Shown in pieces: positions 23,901 to 35,284 of a stretch of 64,000 nucleotides of DNA. Numbering within the stretch: position 1 is the first letter of the stretch; each line of letters begins with the position of its first letter. Position numbers and translations under genes: made by a program. The notes under the pieces were generated by a model that saw nothing but the letters and a program-made list of their open reading frames with translations, ran no database searches and was not told the origin of the DNA. Origin of the DNA: Pelecanus crispus (lineage: Eukaryota; Chordata; Aves; Pelecaniformes; Pelecanidae); the NCBI RefSeq assembly GCF_030463565.1, contig NC_134643.1, positions 39,594,221-39,658,220 of the forward strand, written 5' to 3'.

Positions 23901-26028
23901 TAAATTCTCCATGAGAAGTGGAGAAAATATTGTAATTACAAAGTTCTTCCAAATTATATTTCAAAATATACAGTATGCAGCTGCGAAACTGTCATGATGT
24001 TCTTACAGGGCAGGAAAATAACAAAGAAATTCAGGGACAGATGTTCCATCTGTTGCTTTAAAATCCCTGATGGTGAATTTTCAAATCCACTGATCAAGGG
24101 AAGAGAGTTTATCTTCTTTAGTCCTTACAGTTTTATGAGAAAGGCTCTACCCTTCAGCAAGCAGTTTACCAAGCTGACCTTTCCTTATTCTGGGATGAAA
24201 AAACTTCTCTCAATGTTCCTTCAGTTTCCTAGAGCCCTCATCTTTGCCTAATGATACATATGTTCTTTTTCCTATTAAATCCCATCCGCATTATATATTT
24301 TTTCATTATACCTGACTGTATTGTAACTCGATTAGCTCCTTTATTTTTTTTCCTGTGCATTGTTGATAAGACACAGGTTAGTTTTGGGTCTTGGACTCAC
24401 TAGAGGTCTCAGATGCAATAAGAAATGGGTTGTGGCTAGGAACTGAGCTGTCTGGTGGCACCAGTCCATCAATGTGGGGGGTATGAGCTTACCTGCCAGG
24501 GAGCACAATGTGAAAGTTAACTGCCTGGACCTTTATTTGAAGGATTGTGAACAGCTCTTGAACAGATGTGTTGGTTTGACTGATGCAATCTGGGGAGACA
24601 TTTTGAATGGGGTCAGGGTGGGTATGTTTCATTTTGAAAACAGTACTTCAGGATCAATATATCTCTGCAGTTAATAGAGTCGTGCTGGTAGTTAATAAAT
24701 TAATCCTAGCATTAAAAGTCTTCTCCCAAGGTGTTTGTCCATTTATGCAACTGTCATACCTTTCAAGGGTGCAATCTTATTTTGACAAGCTGAGGTATTT
24801 TATATTTTAAGGTCAGGATCAAGTTGAAAGCTGTCTTTGCTTATAATCCCACCTTTGTTGTTTTAGTAACTGCTGGAGTTTAAAAAAGAGCATTACCATT
24901 TTATTCCATGTGTAAGACCAAATCCTGGGGAAATATAGGGTGCTACACTGACAGCCCAGTTAGAGGTAATTTTTCCTTTTTTATGGGAGAATGTTTTTTT
25001 TTCTTCTTTTGGGTTTTTTTTTTGTTTTTGCATGGAGGTAATGTTACAAACTAAACCAATTTAATAGCTGCACTGCCTCCTGAAATAGAAGGGGAAGCAT
25101 TCTTGAATTTGTTTCTCTGAATGAAACATCAAAACATACCCTGGTTTGAGTTTGCTATTATTTTGTTAAGTTTCAATTTAGCAGTAAGAGCTGCTTGAAT
25201 CTTGGGAGTGCCATATGGAGTCTCTTTATAAAACACCTAACTACTCTTTCTGTACAAATTCCAATGTGCTTTAATTGTCTTCACTGGACAGCCTACATCA
25301 CCTGTAATGGCTAGTCATTCTGTCGTCTAAAACCTGGATGTACTCATGTAGATTAGTTTATCTAAACCATTGAGCTTATTTTGTCATGAACGCTTTTAAT
25401 TCTGAACTTTTTTTTCCTGGCATTTTGGAAAGTTGAGGTCAGATTTGCTTATTTCTGTTTGAGTGTCTAGTGCAATTGGATCCTGATAAGAACTCCCATG
25501 TGTAACTACAGTAATAGTCTGTATGCTGTTAAAGGAAAAGAAATCCTGCATTTAAAATAGCAATAGCTTTGCAGCTGTTGGTCAGGTCTGCTCTGCAGAG
25601 ATTGAAGAGGAGGATTCAGCTCCAAATGAAGACAACTGCATTTAAGTGTCTGTAAATAGGTATCTACGTGTTACTAAGTGCCTAAGCAACCATTACTGTC
25701 AGTGGAAGTAGGGGTGGCATGCAGATGCCTAAACATAAGTGTCTGGTGCCAGTTTATGGCCCTCGGGTATCAATCTCAATTCCGTTTGCTCCTCCAGAAA
25801 GGCACTGAGCTTCTGTAAACCCTCTGTTATATCTGCAAAGCTATGCAGATGCCTTGGGTAACCCGGAGCATCCTAAAAGGCACTGGATGCCAATGCTTAA
25901 GCAATGGCACCCCGCATATATGGAATATATATATATATATCTCACAGCTGGGATGGGGACATGGCAAGGGCAGAAAAGGGGGAGGAGGAGCTGGCAAAAA
26001 ACATGAAGGTGTTGGTTATTTCTGTGAA
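20970..26028. other. Gene-free stretch between TMBIM4 promoter and the IRAK3 relic
   Basis: No recognised gene. It holds an ancient CR1/L3-like fragment (22225-22500), an (AT)8 run at 25925-25940 and scattered T-runs (24987-25026). Two segments look exon-like by splice context only (near 21166 and 22081); neither matches a protein I know. Confidence 0.5.
22225..22500 (+). mobile_element. Ancient CR1/L3-type LINE fragment
   Basis: The stretch GAGACTAGAGAAGACTGAAG followed by ATAATAGTAGTCTTCAAATAC matches the ORF2 end of old CR1/L3 LINEs (frame L-E-K-T-E-G-E-R, then V-F-K-Y). It decays downstream with frameshifts and stops. It is much more diverged than the other CR1 copies here. Confidence 0.6.
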
Positions 26029-26098
26029 ATATGGTTGGACTGGATGATCTTAAAGGTCTTTTCCAACCTAAACGATTCTATGATTCTATGATTCTCTG
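26029..26098 (+). mobile_element. CR1 3'-tail fragment
   Basis: About 70 bp of the CR1 3' end (GGTTGGACTGGATGATCTTA, then TTTTCCAACCTAAACGATTC and ATTCTATG repeats). It is severely 5'-truncated and lies 340 bp upstream of the first IRAK3-like relic. Confidence 0.88.
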
Positions 26099-26369
26099 AT
26101 AGAGCAGGCCTGTTGCCATAGATTCACCCATAAAACCCAAGTCAGCAAACTTCCTTTGATGGAGATGCAGTCCCATCTCTGCTAGGACAGCTTTATCAGT
26201 GTGGAAGTACCTACACGGAGTACGGACCCCTCTATTCTGGGTGCATATTGGTGCTAGGATTTCCGGGAGGAGAGGAGGGCACAGCTCGCCCTCAGGCACT
26301 GCCAGCACTGGGGTTTTGTCTGGAGTGGCTTCGCAAGGCACAAGGCGTGCCTGAAGTTACCTCATCTCG

Positions 26370-26462
26370 TCACGCTGCCATCACACGCAGGTTGACCCCA
26401 ATGTGCAGAGGCTACTTGCAACTCCTGCAATGCCCTGACCGGGGTCTGGGAAAAGGAACTTG
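26370..26462 (+). pseudogene. IRAK3: Possible IRAK3 exon 1 relic
   Basis: A frame reading RLTPMCRGYLQLLQ then D-R-G-L-G resembles the human N-terminal LPP..G.L...L..CD..LGW segment, and ends ..GAACTTG, which would join the CT of the next exon to give Leu-Ala. The match is short and weak, the donor is gone, and the implied intron is only about 120 bp. It may be chance. Confidence 0.3.
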
Positions 26463-26584
26463 AGATGTTCAATGTCTTTCACCGTCTTCAGGCAAAAATG
26501 CCAGGGGCACCAAGAGGACTTTGGGCCATGAGGTGCTGTTACCCATCAAGCAGCCCTTAGTTTTCCCACACTTTTTTCCCACAG

Positions 26585-26735
26585 CTGAGTGGCTTTCAAG
26601 ACGCTTGCTGGAGCTTCACAGCATTGAAAAATACGGAGAGAAGGACAAAAGTGATGTGAGAGGCTTATTCTGGTGCTGATAGACACCAGCTATGCTTGAG
26701 CTCTCTCCGTCCTAAAAGTGAGGCATCTGAGTTAC
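26585..26735 (+). pseudogene. IRAK3: IRAK3 relic: death-domain exon
   Basis: After an intact acceptor (TTTTTTCCCACAG) the frame reads A-E-W-L-S-R-R-L-L-E-L-H then SIEKYGEKDKSDVRGLFWC. This aligns without gaps to the human death domain LAERLSSSW..HIEKY..GKS..R.LLW. At the next tryptophan the frame meets TGA then TAG (26677-26682). Beyond that, after small shifts, T-P-A-M-L-E-L and L-K-V-R-H-L continue the family pattern to a possible donor GTAAAC at 26736. Confidence 0.85.
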
Positions 26736-26894
26736 GTAAACAAGCGGAAGGGGAAAGTCCACGTTGAGACGTACCCTATAAACCTTTTGCTTTTCAGGAA
26801 AGCACAACCATATCAAATTGATAGCTTAAGTACACATATTTAATGTAAGGGAAGATATTTTTGACAGCAGTGTTTGATTTTAAGCCTGTTTCAG

Positions 26895-26975
26895 AAATGG
26901 TTGATACTGAGTATGCAGAAAAGCAGCCAAAATTACATAGTAGTGGTAGTTATGCTAAGAAATTGAGTGATCCAG
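26895..26975 (+). pseudogene. IRAK3: Possible IRAK3 exon 3 relic
   Basis: An exon-shaped 81-nt segment: acceptor CCTGTTTCAG, an open frame including EKQPKLHSSGSYAKKLSDP, donor GTAAAT. Size and place fit the human proline/serine-rich linker exon, but sequence similarity is slight. It is listed because it lies between two firm relics. Confidence 0.3.
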
Positions 26976-27183
26976 GTAAATTTCTACTGTAAATCCCTAA
27001 ACTTGGCCTACTGTCATCTGTGTGAGATCTTGCTGACCATTCTGTAAGCATGCATCATTTGGAGCACATCTGCATTGTATTACATCCTAATCCAGTTATC
27101 CAATACTGCTTTTTGTTTTGAGAGATCCTTGCCGGAGAAAAATAGATTTTAAAATTATTTTAGAAAATGGTTGTCTCCCTATC

Positions 27184-27219
27184 TTAATGAGTCAGCCATT
27201 TAAGTGATTGACTCATTAA
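27184..27219. repeat. Inverted repeat with two AP-1 sites
   Basis: Perfect 11-bp arms TTAATGAGTCA (27184-27194) and TGACTCATTAA (27209-27219) are separated by 14 bp. Each arm contains a consensus AP-1/TRE heptamer. It lies in a remnant intron of the IRAK3 pseudogene. It could be an old regulatory element or a chance hairpin. Confidence 0.6.
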
Positions 27220-27649
27220 ATCTAATACTTGGTGTTAGACATCTAATCTAATTAGAAATCTAATATCTCTGCTAAAATATTAAACGCATTCATTAATACT
27301 TGCCAACAAAGTAATTGTAATTGCAAGTGAACCCTTTTAATGGTGCTTTTGTGATTCCTGGCCAAAATACATAATTTTTCACAACAGTTGCGCAGTTCCT
27401 TTAAAGCACTATGTCCGAAGTGAGCAGCCATGTTTTAGATGCTACCACTTTTCCTTTAACTGAAGATCATTGCTGGGGCAGGATTCTGCTTAATCATCTC
27501 TGTGAGGCCTCTGAAGGGAAGGACAGATGTGACACTTAAAGTATTAACATAATTATAGTTATTTATGAGTCTTCCAATGACCTTAAGTTTTGGGGAACCT
27601 GGCCCTTTATATTCAAACATTAATTTCTCCTTTTTCAAGAATTAATTTT

Positions 27650-28103
27650 AACAAGGGTCTGGAGCACAGGCCTTATGAGGAGTGGCTGAGGGAACTGGGG
27701 TTGTTTAGCCTAGAGAAGAGGAGGCTGAGGGGAGACCTTATCGCTCTCTACAACTACCTGAAATGAGGTTGTAGTGAGGTGGGTGTTGGTCTCTTCTCCC
27801 AAGTAGCTAGCGATAGGACGAGAGGAAATGGGCTTAAGCTGCGCCAGGGGAGGTTTAGGTTGGAAATTAGGAAAAATTTCTTTACGGAAAGGGTGGTCAA
27901 GAATTGGAACAGGCTGCCCAGAGAGGTGGTGGAGTCACCATCCCTGGAGGTGTTTAAAAAATGGGTAGATGTGGCACTTGGGGACCTGGTTTAGTCTAGT
28001 CTACCCTTGATTGGCTTAGAATAGACTTGGTAGTGTGGGTTAATGGTTGGACTGGATGATCTTGAAGGTCTTTTCCAACCTAAACGATTCTAAACGATTC
28101 TAT
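27650..28103 (+). mobile_element. CR1 LINE, 5'-truncated, 3' end
   Basis: A CR1 tail starting inside ORF2 at GGTCTGGAGCACAGGCC, with [14 protein letters not shown] and [20 protein letters not shown], then the 3' UTR ending ..CGATTCTAAACGATTCTAT. A stop at about 27763 breaks the frame (..AAATGAGG..). It is inserted in an intron of the IRAK3 relic and is closely related to the copy at 11.5 kb. Confidence 0.92.
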
Positions 28104-30342
28104 AAGGAGAGACTGATCTGTCAGCTGGCTTCCAAAGCGTCACTTCCAAGGTATTTTCTAAGTACTGGATCTCAGTCTGAAGACTCCTGTGCTCTAATAT
28201 ATAGCAAGACTGAAATATCTGATTTTACATGGCTGTGATGCAAGTCATTCCAGGCAAAAAGTCCAAAAAAGGCCCCAAATCCAGCATAAGCGCCTCTGGC
28301 AAATTAAAAAAAAAAAAAAAAGCAAAAAAAAAAAGCTTTTATGAAAGAATATCTTCAGAAAGAGTTAGACTCAAATGCCCTCTACCATGCCTCTGGGTTC
28401 GTTCCTTAAATACTAGCAGACTCTCTGCGAACAAGTCACACAGTATGGACTTTGACTGCCGGGGCAAACTCTGAATTTCCCAGGTCAGTGGAGAGTTTCT
28501 TTGTGGAAGGCTTCCTTGCCTGGTGCGTGTCCTCCCTGCGTTAGAGGAGGGGGATTGCACCTCTGTTGTTAGGTCTGGGAGTGCCTTATAGTTAAACTGC
28601 TGGTTTTCTGAAGTGCCTTGCAATACACATGGCTGCCCAGATTATTCTGAAGATCTGTGTACTTTTTTGAGGGTGTGGAATAGGGCCATATTTGAGATTG
28701 CTTGAGCTGGAAGTTCATCCAGGAAAGGTGGGATTTACAGTCCCACTTAAAAAAGCTTTTGATTGCCAACATTAAGTAGAAATTTTAGCAGAGTTTGCAT
28801 GGACATGGGACTGACTTATGACTTTGCTCTCTCCTAAACTGGTTCGCTTGTTTGATTTTTATACAATGATTTGTTTACAACTGCATGTTAGCTTAGGTTA
28901 GAAGGAACGCAGACGGAAAGTGCAGCAGCTCATCCTGAAGAACTTCAGGAACAGACACTTCTAAAGATAAATTTTCACAGCCAGCCGTATTTTCGTATAA
29001 CTCCGTACTGAATAACTTAATGTGTAGATCATAATCAGTATGAGCTGATCTGCCTGAGGGCTGCTGCTTGTGCTCGCAGGAGGAAGGCGATGGGCAGACA
29101 GGGGTTGGTGGCAGGGAGAGGGTGTTGCATTTTTGGGTGGCAGCCTGCCTTCCAGCAGTAGTTAACGTTTGGCCCAACTATTTCCTTTGTGGATATTACA
29201 TTCAAAAGTTATCTGGAGCAAAATTAGTCTTTCAGTAGTGTTTAGGCTTGGGACAGCATCAGATAAAATAACTTTTCCAATGCAGCAGGTTGGAGCCCTG
29301 GTACACACTGGGTACCAGTCTAAAAGCGTGTGGCTCAAGGTACGTGGCAGGACCAGCTGGTTCCCAGCCATGCTGTGGTGCCAACAGTTTGAATATTTCT
29401 TTGCCAGTCTCAGAAATACATGGTGTGGCTGGTATTTTATGTTGGGCTTCTTAGGATTTTTGCCCAGAGGTGGAAATGCACACGCAATCTCAAAATACTT
29501 AGAAAATTGCCATGCCCACATCTATGTCCTGCATGGAGTGGATGACAGAAGTTAGGCGTTATCTGGATAGCGAATTCTCCCTTAAACTTTCTCCAAAATC
29601 GTGTTGCTTTTCTCTTCACATTCCTATGAAATTTGCAAGTTGCTGAGAGGTTGCACTGCTGTGGTTACACTCGGGAAGCACTTAGGAGGCAGCTGAAGGT
29701 GTCGGTCCTGTCAGATATTATTTTGGGGGAAGAAATCCCAGGCAGAGCTCCTCCTCCATCTAAAATACACATCTGGAACATTTTCAAATGGATATGATTT
29801 TATTGAAGAGCTAAGAGGAACAAAAGTTTCTGACCTCATGATATTTTTGTCTTTTTAATACAAAAAATTGAGTAAATTTTGCAGTGCTGGAAAATGTTAC
29901 CTAAACATTCTTTGCATCCTATGTTCCAGAAAGTAGAGGGCATCATTCATCTAATTTAAGTTTGTTGCATGGCATTTTAGGGCAATATTAGGGAACATAC
30001 TTGTGTCTACTAGGCACTCTAGAAATACAGTATCTGCATAAACCACCCCAAATATTCTGTAGCTTTTTTCAGAGAGATGTGTAGAAGCAGAACTTCGGGC
30101 ACGTATGCATTCTGCTTGGGAGACCAGTTATAGCAGTGGTTATGATGATCTGGCTGCTTGCAGACAAGAACTTTCCAGAGGCTAATTGGTAACATACACT
30201 TTTTTTTAACTAATGCTATTAATTGGCTGTGCTGTGCTGGATTTTGCAAAGGAATTAATACACTAAGGTAAGCTACAAAATTCTAATGATGTGCTGATAA
30301 AAATACATAGAGTTAAGTTCTTTCTTTCTCTTTTTCTTTTAG

Positions 30343-30385
30343 GAAACAATTAGTGTAGCATGCATCCCTGAGTCTCATCGTTAAG
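30343..30385 (+). pseudogene. IRAK3: IRAK3 relic: short linker exon
   Basis: A strong acceptor (CTTTCTCTTTTTCTTTTAG) is followed by codons for ETISVACIPESHR, TAA, and G, then donor GTAAAA. This matches the human exon ET.NV...LIPEHNEKG, with a TAA (30382-30384) near the lysine position. Splice sites are intact although the frame is closed. Confidence 0.7.
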
Positions 30386-31751
30386 GTAAAAAAATACTTA
30401 AATATGCTTTGACTGACAGTTTCTAGCAGCACCGATGTGGGAAAAGATGCTTTTCGTCAGCCTCACATATAATTATAATTCTCATTGAAATTCTTTCTGT
30501 AAATAGGTTGATGCTGGGAATATAGTTTGAGAAGCTCACATGCTTTCCTGAAATTTATGCTTCCCATGATGGCAATAAATTACAAAACTCATGTTAAGTG
30601 CCTTCTAGTTCTCAGAATACAAATGTAGATTTTTCCTTTAGAGGGTTACTGTCATTCTGCATCTGTGAAGTTTGTTACTTCTACACAGAATAGGAAACAA
30701 ATATAAAACTGCTGCATTTTTGCAATTTTATAGATGTTTTAATTCATCAACAATCTTGCAATATGTAGATACCATTTATGGTATCATTGATGGTATTTCT
30801 AAATACAGACTCTTTAGCACAGTTTTATTTTGGCTATGAAACTGTGGCTTCATCTCTTAGGTTACATCAGCCTAAGCACTTGATGTGTACCACCGTGTCC
30901 CATCCCACTGATACCACTATCCTGAAGTAACAAGAGATAAAGCTTCTACTTTAATTAGTACATGTCTGGGACTGTGTTTTTCTGTGACAGAAAAGTCTTT
31001 TATGAGAAAAGCTCTTGATTAACAAAATCCCAATCAGGTTTCTGACAATAGAGAAAGTGGGTTTATGTATCAAAATATCTATTGCTTTCAAATGTAAAAT
31101 GTTTTAAAATTAATATTTAAAAAACCCCATAAATTTTAAAAAGCAAAAAAAAAAAAAAAGAAAAGGTTGTTTTAATAATGAGTACTCCTCCTGGATGTCC
31201 AAAACATTAGTTTTTTGCATAATTCCATTCAGGATTTCCCCCCGCCCCCGCCCTAGTTTTCTTTATTTGCCTGTGCTTAAGAGTATGGAAGCCCAGAGAC
31301 TGACCTTGCTTGTAATTTGAAGTATGTTCAGGAGCAACTTGAACATCTTGGAAAGAGTGCATGTTTCAGCTCTACTGTTCAAACTTCCTGGTGGTGTTGA
31401 GGCTTGATTTCAGTGAGCTCTAAATAATTATAGTTTTCCTGAAGGTCTGGCTGAAAAGAAACATCATGAGCAGTGCAACATTAAATAATACAAGCGTTCT
31501 GAAGTTTGGGGTGAGTATCTTTAGCAATAAATACAAATCAGTAAGGGGACTTTGAACTTACTCTGTAGTGATGGGGGCTGAGATAACTAAGCCAGGACCA
31601 GTAGAGCTGTGCCCTCATATTCCACCGCAAGTATGTGCAGCCTTTGGGGGAGGTTAGTGGCCATCCCTCTGAGCTAGCAGGCCAGGCAGGTGGTGCTGTG
31701 TGTAATCTGAGTCTTGTAAATGTTAATTTTATCTATGTTTATTTTGGTGTG

Positions 31752-31900
31752 GGTTTTTGAAAGCTGCTGGGTGGTTTTAACAGGAGGAAAATTTTAATTA
31801 AATGTCTTGGAATTCCACTCCCTGGGATAAAAGTTTGGAATAGAACAAAAGAAGAAGGGAAGATCAACTTGCCTTTTGCTGTCAAGAATGTTACAAATAA
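31752..31900 (+). pseudogene. IRAK3: IRAK3 relic: kinase N-lobe exon
   Basis: Reading with one frame change, F-E is followed by LLGGFNRRKILI and later KVWN, then INLPFAVK. This parallels the human FQNIIEGTRNFHKDFLI..EVYR..QNLTYAVK. The alanine-valine-lysine of the nucleotide-binding strand is at 31878-31886. The segment between is expanded and shifted. Exon edges are not clear. Confidence 0.6.
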
Positions 31901-32551
31901 TTCATTAGCTAGTGGTATTGAGACATCAGAGGTGATAGAAGGTATCTCCACATGGTTTTATTTAATTTATGAACATATGGAAATACTGTAGTAATTTTCC
32001 CGGGTTTTGTTATGTGGTGTTGTCTGTTGCAATTTTGCGGCGGTGACTGAGAATCCAAAGCTCCCTGCCATCGAAGCTGAAGAGGCGCAGGCTTTTTGTG
32101 TGCTTGTTTTTGGAAGGACTTGCTATCAGTCTGATTTCTGTTAAAGATTGTTTAATTAAAATATAATTGCAGAAGAAATGGTACTAATTAGCACATATGT
32201 GCTCCCACAAAGTGTAGCTTATTCCCATTCATTATGGACATGAGCGTGAACTGGATCTCTTACAGCCGTCCTGGAAACACTCCCAACGCAAGAGTGCTCC
32301 TGGGACCTTCTGCCTGTCTGCAAGCAAAGGAAATGGAAAAGTCTTTGGTATCTTCCCTGGCATATGTTTATTCTTACCTTTTATTCTGGCAAACACATTG
32401 CATGTTCCCCTGTGGCCCGAGTATTGGATGTAAGCGAGGTAAATGACTTTGCCTTTATGATAGAGGAGTTGCATCCCACATTAACAAGTCTTAAGAACAT
32501 CTGTGCACTGTAACTCACATATTGATTCTATATGTTTCCTGGCTAATATAG

Positions 32552-32612
32552 AGGCAAAACATATGAAGAAACAGTGGAAACTCTCTCATTCAGAAATTGA
32601 AGCTTTGCAGTT
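32552..32612 (+). pseudogene. IRAK3: IRAK3 relic: alpha-C helix exon
   Basis: Acceptor GGCTAATATAG, then A-K-H-M-K-K-Q-W-K-L-S-H-S-E-I-E-A-L-Q plus two bases, donor GTGAGT at 32613. It matches human KKMQCKKQWK..LSELEVLL. The exon itself has no lesion, and its phase-2 end joins the first base of the next relic to give Leu, keeping frame. Confidence 0.82.
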
Positions 32613-33372
32613 GTGAGTTGATTTTATGTTTTAGCTTTTCCTTTTCACATTAACTTCTTGCCAAGCTGCATGTAAACCTCCTTTGTCTAGAAAATGCAAC
32701 CTTTTCAAGACTAAAATATTCCAGGGGTTAGCTGAAACTGGTCTTAACAGTGCTATTCTTCTGGCTTCATGCCTATGGAAGTGGTTAATGGTTGGAATTT
32801 ATGTCACAGAACACATAATAATTTGTTAGAAGAAACTGGATTCAGTCACAGCACAGGAGTTTTTCTCTTCCTGTCATTATATTTTGTGAGGACTTACTTA
32901 TTTCCTGCAATCTCAGCCCATGTGAAGAAGAGAATGATAAAATTTCTGCATAATTTTTCTGAGAATACATTTATACTCCAGATGACCTTTGGAGTAAATT
33001 TGAACTATTAGATTTTCCCACATATTTATAGCTGTGGCCATGCATCTTTGCCAGCAAATCTTACAGGCTTTATCCACCAAATATTTATTTATGGTAAAAA
33101 ACCCCAGTTTTCACTTGGAACAATATAGAAAAAGTTCAAAGCCATTACATTTGAAGTTAAGCTTTCATTTATAGTCTTATTTTTTCTGTATTGTCATCAG
33201 CCAATGTTACATTCAAATTTGTAACCTAAGCTGACTGTTTACTTCATTTAATTCCTTTCTGTGCTGATAACTGTTGCCTGTGAAAGTGATTTTCCTGAGA
33301 CCACACAGGCATATATAAAATAGCGGTCCTTTTTTCTTTCTCCTGAGGATACAAAAGCTACCTTATGCCTAG

Positions 33373-33478
33373 GTTTCTTTGTCCAAGCTTACTTGAACTG
33401 GATGGATATTTCTCAGAGAATGGGCTGTTCAGCTTTGTATTAAGAAAAAATAGTGTGGAAGTCTTAATTTCCAAATAA
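33373..33478 (+). pseudogene. IRAK3: IRAK3 relic: central N-lobe exon
   Basis: Acceptor TTATGCCTAG, then G completes the previous codon and the frame reads FLCPSLLELDGYFSENGLF onward to V-L-R-K-N-S-V-E-V. Human has FHHPNILELAAYFTETEKF..MRNGTLFD. A TAA at 33476-33478 ends the frame; it may fall just past the original donor. Confidence 0.82.
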
Positions 33479-34694
33479 ATACTGGCAATTCCATTTTGTG
33501 TCAGACTTTATCAAAGTATTTGCTCATACTATAGGAGGTATCCTCTTGTTGACTATATTAAAATATATTCCCAAAGAAAAAATATTTGCCGCAGAATACT
33601 TTTGATTTGAGAATTTGATCTGGATTTGTGTTTGTGATTTTCTGCTTCCATGTCTGGCTACACAGTGCTCTGTACATCTTGCGGCACCGTGGGACACCAG
33701 TGCTGTTACGTTACTTCCACCCTGGACAATACCCATGTAAGCTGGTTCTCGGTAGATATCACCAAATGATGCTCCTGAAGAAACCTGGAACTTGGAGGAA
33801 GGAGGAACACTCACGTGCGATTGAGCAGAGGCCCCCATGGAGAAATACCTGGGTGTACAGGGTCCAGGGACAGACTGTGCTGGGCAATACAGCTGTGTTA
33901 CTGGCCTGCGGCGTGGAGGAAGTGCTGCTCTCCACAGATTCACATTAGCTCCGTGGTTTCCTTGAGCAATGACCGTGAACGTGTGTCAAGGCCCCAGTTC
34001 ACCAGTGCCATTAAGAACTGTTTCTTTTTAAACATACCTTTAAGTCTGGTCTCAAAATATACATTTAAGTGCTTTGCTGAACTGAGGATTAAGTGTAGCA
34101 CCTGTGTTATCTTATACACTGGGTTTATGCACCGCAGGCATTGAAGAGGGTCAAATGAGAGATCATTTATCCTAATTACTGTGATGTAAGAGGAGCAGCA
34201 GGGGGTAGAGAGGCAAAAAATTCTTTAAGCTTGCCAGGTACAGAACAAAAGCATTTTCAGCACCCTTTCAAGACGTGTGATGGTGCATAGTCTCCCATGT
34301 CTTGGTCAATCCTTTTATAACTACACTGAAAATGGATTTGCCCTGTCAACATTAGTTGAGAAACCCTTGTTGCCAATAATTGAAACCTGCAATAGCAATA
34401 GATTTTTCCTAAGATTAAATGGGCTTTGAAAGCCTCCAGTACAACTCAATGTAAAACACTCTCCATTACCGCTGGCGTTCATACCAACCCAATCTCTTCA
34501 ATGTCTGTTTTAAGCATTTCTTTTTTGTAAAGGTAAGAAAAAGAAGGCGTTGTAAGTCTTGGTATTGCAAATACATTTGTACTTCCTCAGCAGTATCGTC
34601 ATAATTTGTGCTGAAAAAGAGTAATATGAACTTCAGCCCCTCTGACAATGTTGCAAGGTTATTTATTAATTTTGATGACAAAACTCAGCTGTGT

Positions 34695-34800
34695 GGCATT
34701 TAATGAAGGAAAACAAATTAGACCATGCAGGTGGAGGGAATGTATAGGAGAATCTATATCAAAGCCCTTCAGTGAATATCCAGTCTATATTCAAAGGCAG
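34695..34800 (+). pseudogene. IRAK3: IRAK3 relic: hinge / alpha-E exon (tentative)
   Basis: The frame EGKQIRPCRWRECIGESISK then PFSEY follows the human pattern P-W-H-I-R-I-G-I-L-I..S-K-A-I-H-Y, with two residues missing. It lies in the proper order between firm relics. Similarity is moderate and exon edges are uncertain. Confidence 0.45.
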
Positions 34801-35284
34801 AAGGGTAGCAATTATCATATGGTGGGGCTTTTTAAATTTTGCCATTTACTGTTGTGCTTTTTGAAGTGGAATTTTTGTATTACACAGAGAATGTATTTAG
34901 TTACAGTGCCTCTGTTTTTATCATGACGGTCTCTCACTACACTGGCAAACTTTTGTGAATGTATTAATAGGAATAGCCAAAGCTTTTCTGTATTTGCACA
35001 TAACCCTGCCCTGTTATATGTGTCAGAATAGCAAGGTATGTCTTAGAAATGACATTTTCATACATGCTGTATAGTATGCATACACGGACAGAGCAGTAGG
35101 AACTAGCATGGCATGACATGTATTTAGAAAGCAACCACTCTATAGAGTATAACTGCTTAATTCTGTCAAAACTTTTTGGTTTTCAAATCTTTGGGTAATA
35201 AAGAATTTACTTAGTGTTGGCCAGTTGCCTGGTTTTGTGAAGAGCTCTTAGAGGAATGAAAGGCATTAAAGTGACCTGGTTCTG

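Noticed and set aside
30500-30610. Segment P-E-I-Y-A-S-H-D-G-N-K considered as the IRAK3 N-lobe exon
   Set aside because: The segment at 31752-31900 has the AVK motif and a better, longer match in the right order.
34466-34681. Minus-strand frame with K-K-K-C-L-K-Q-T-L-K-R-L, superficially like the IRAK3 alpha-C exon
   Set aside because: Wrong strand and wrong order relative to the other relics; the true match is the plus-strand exon at 32552-32612.
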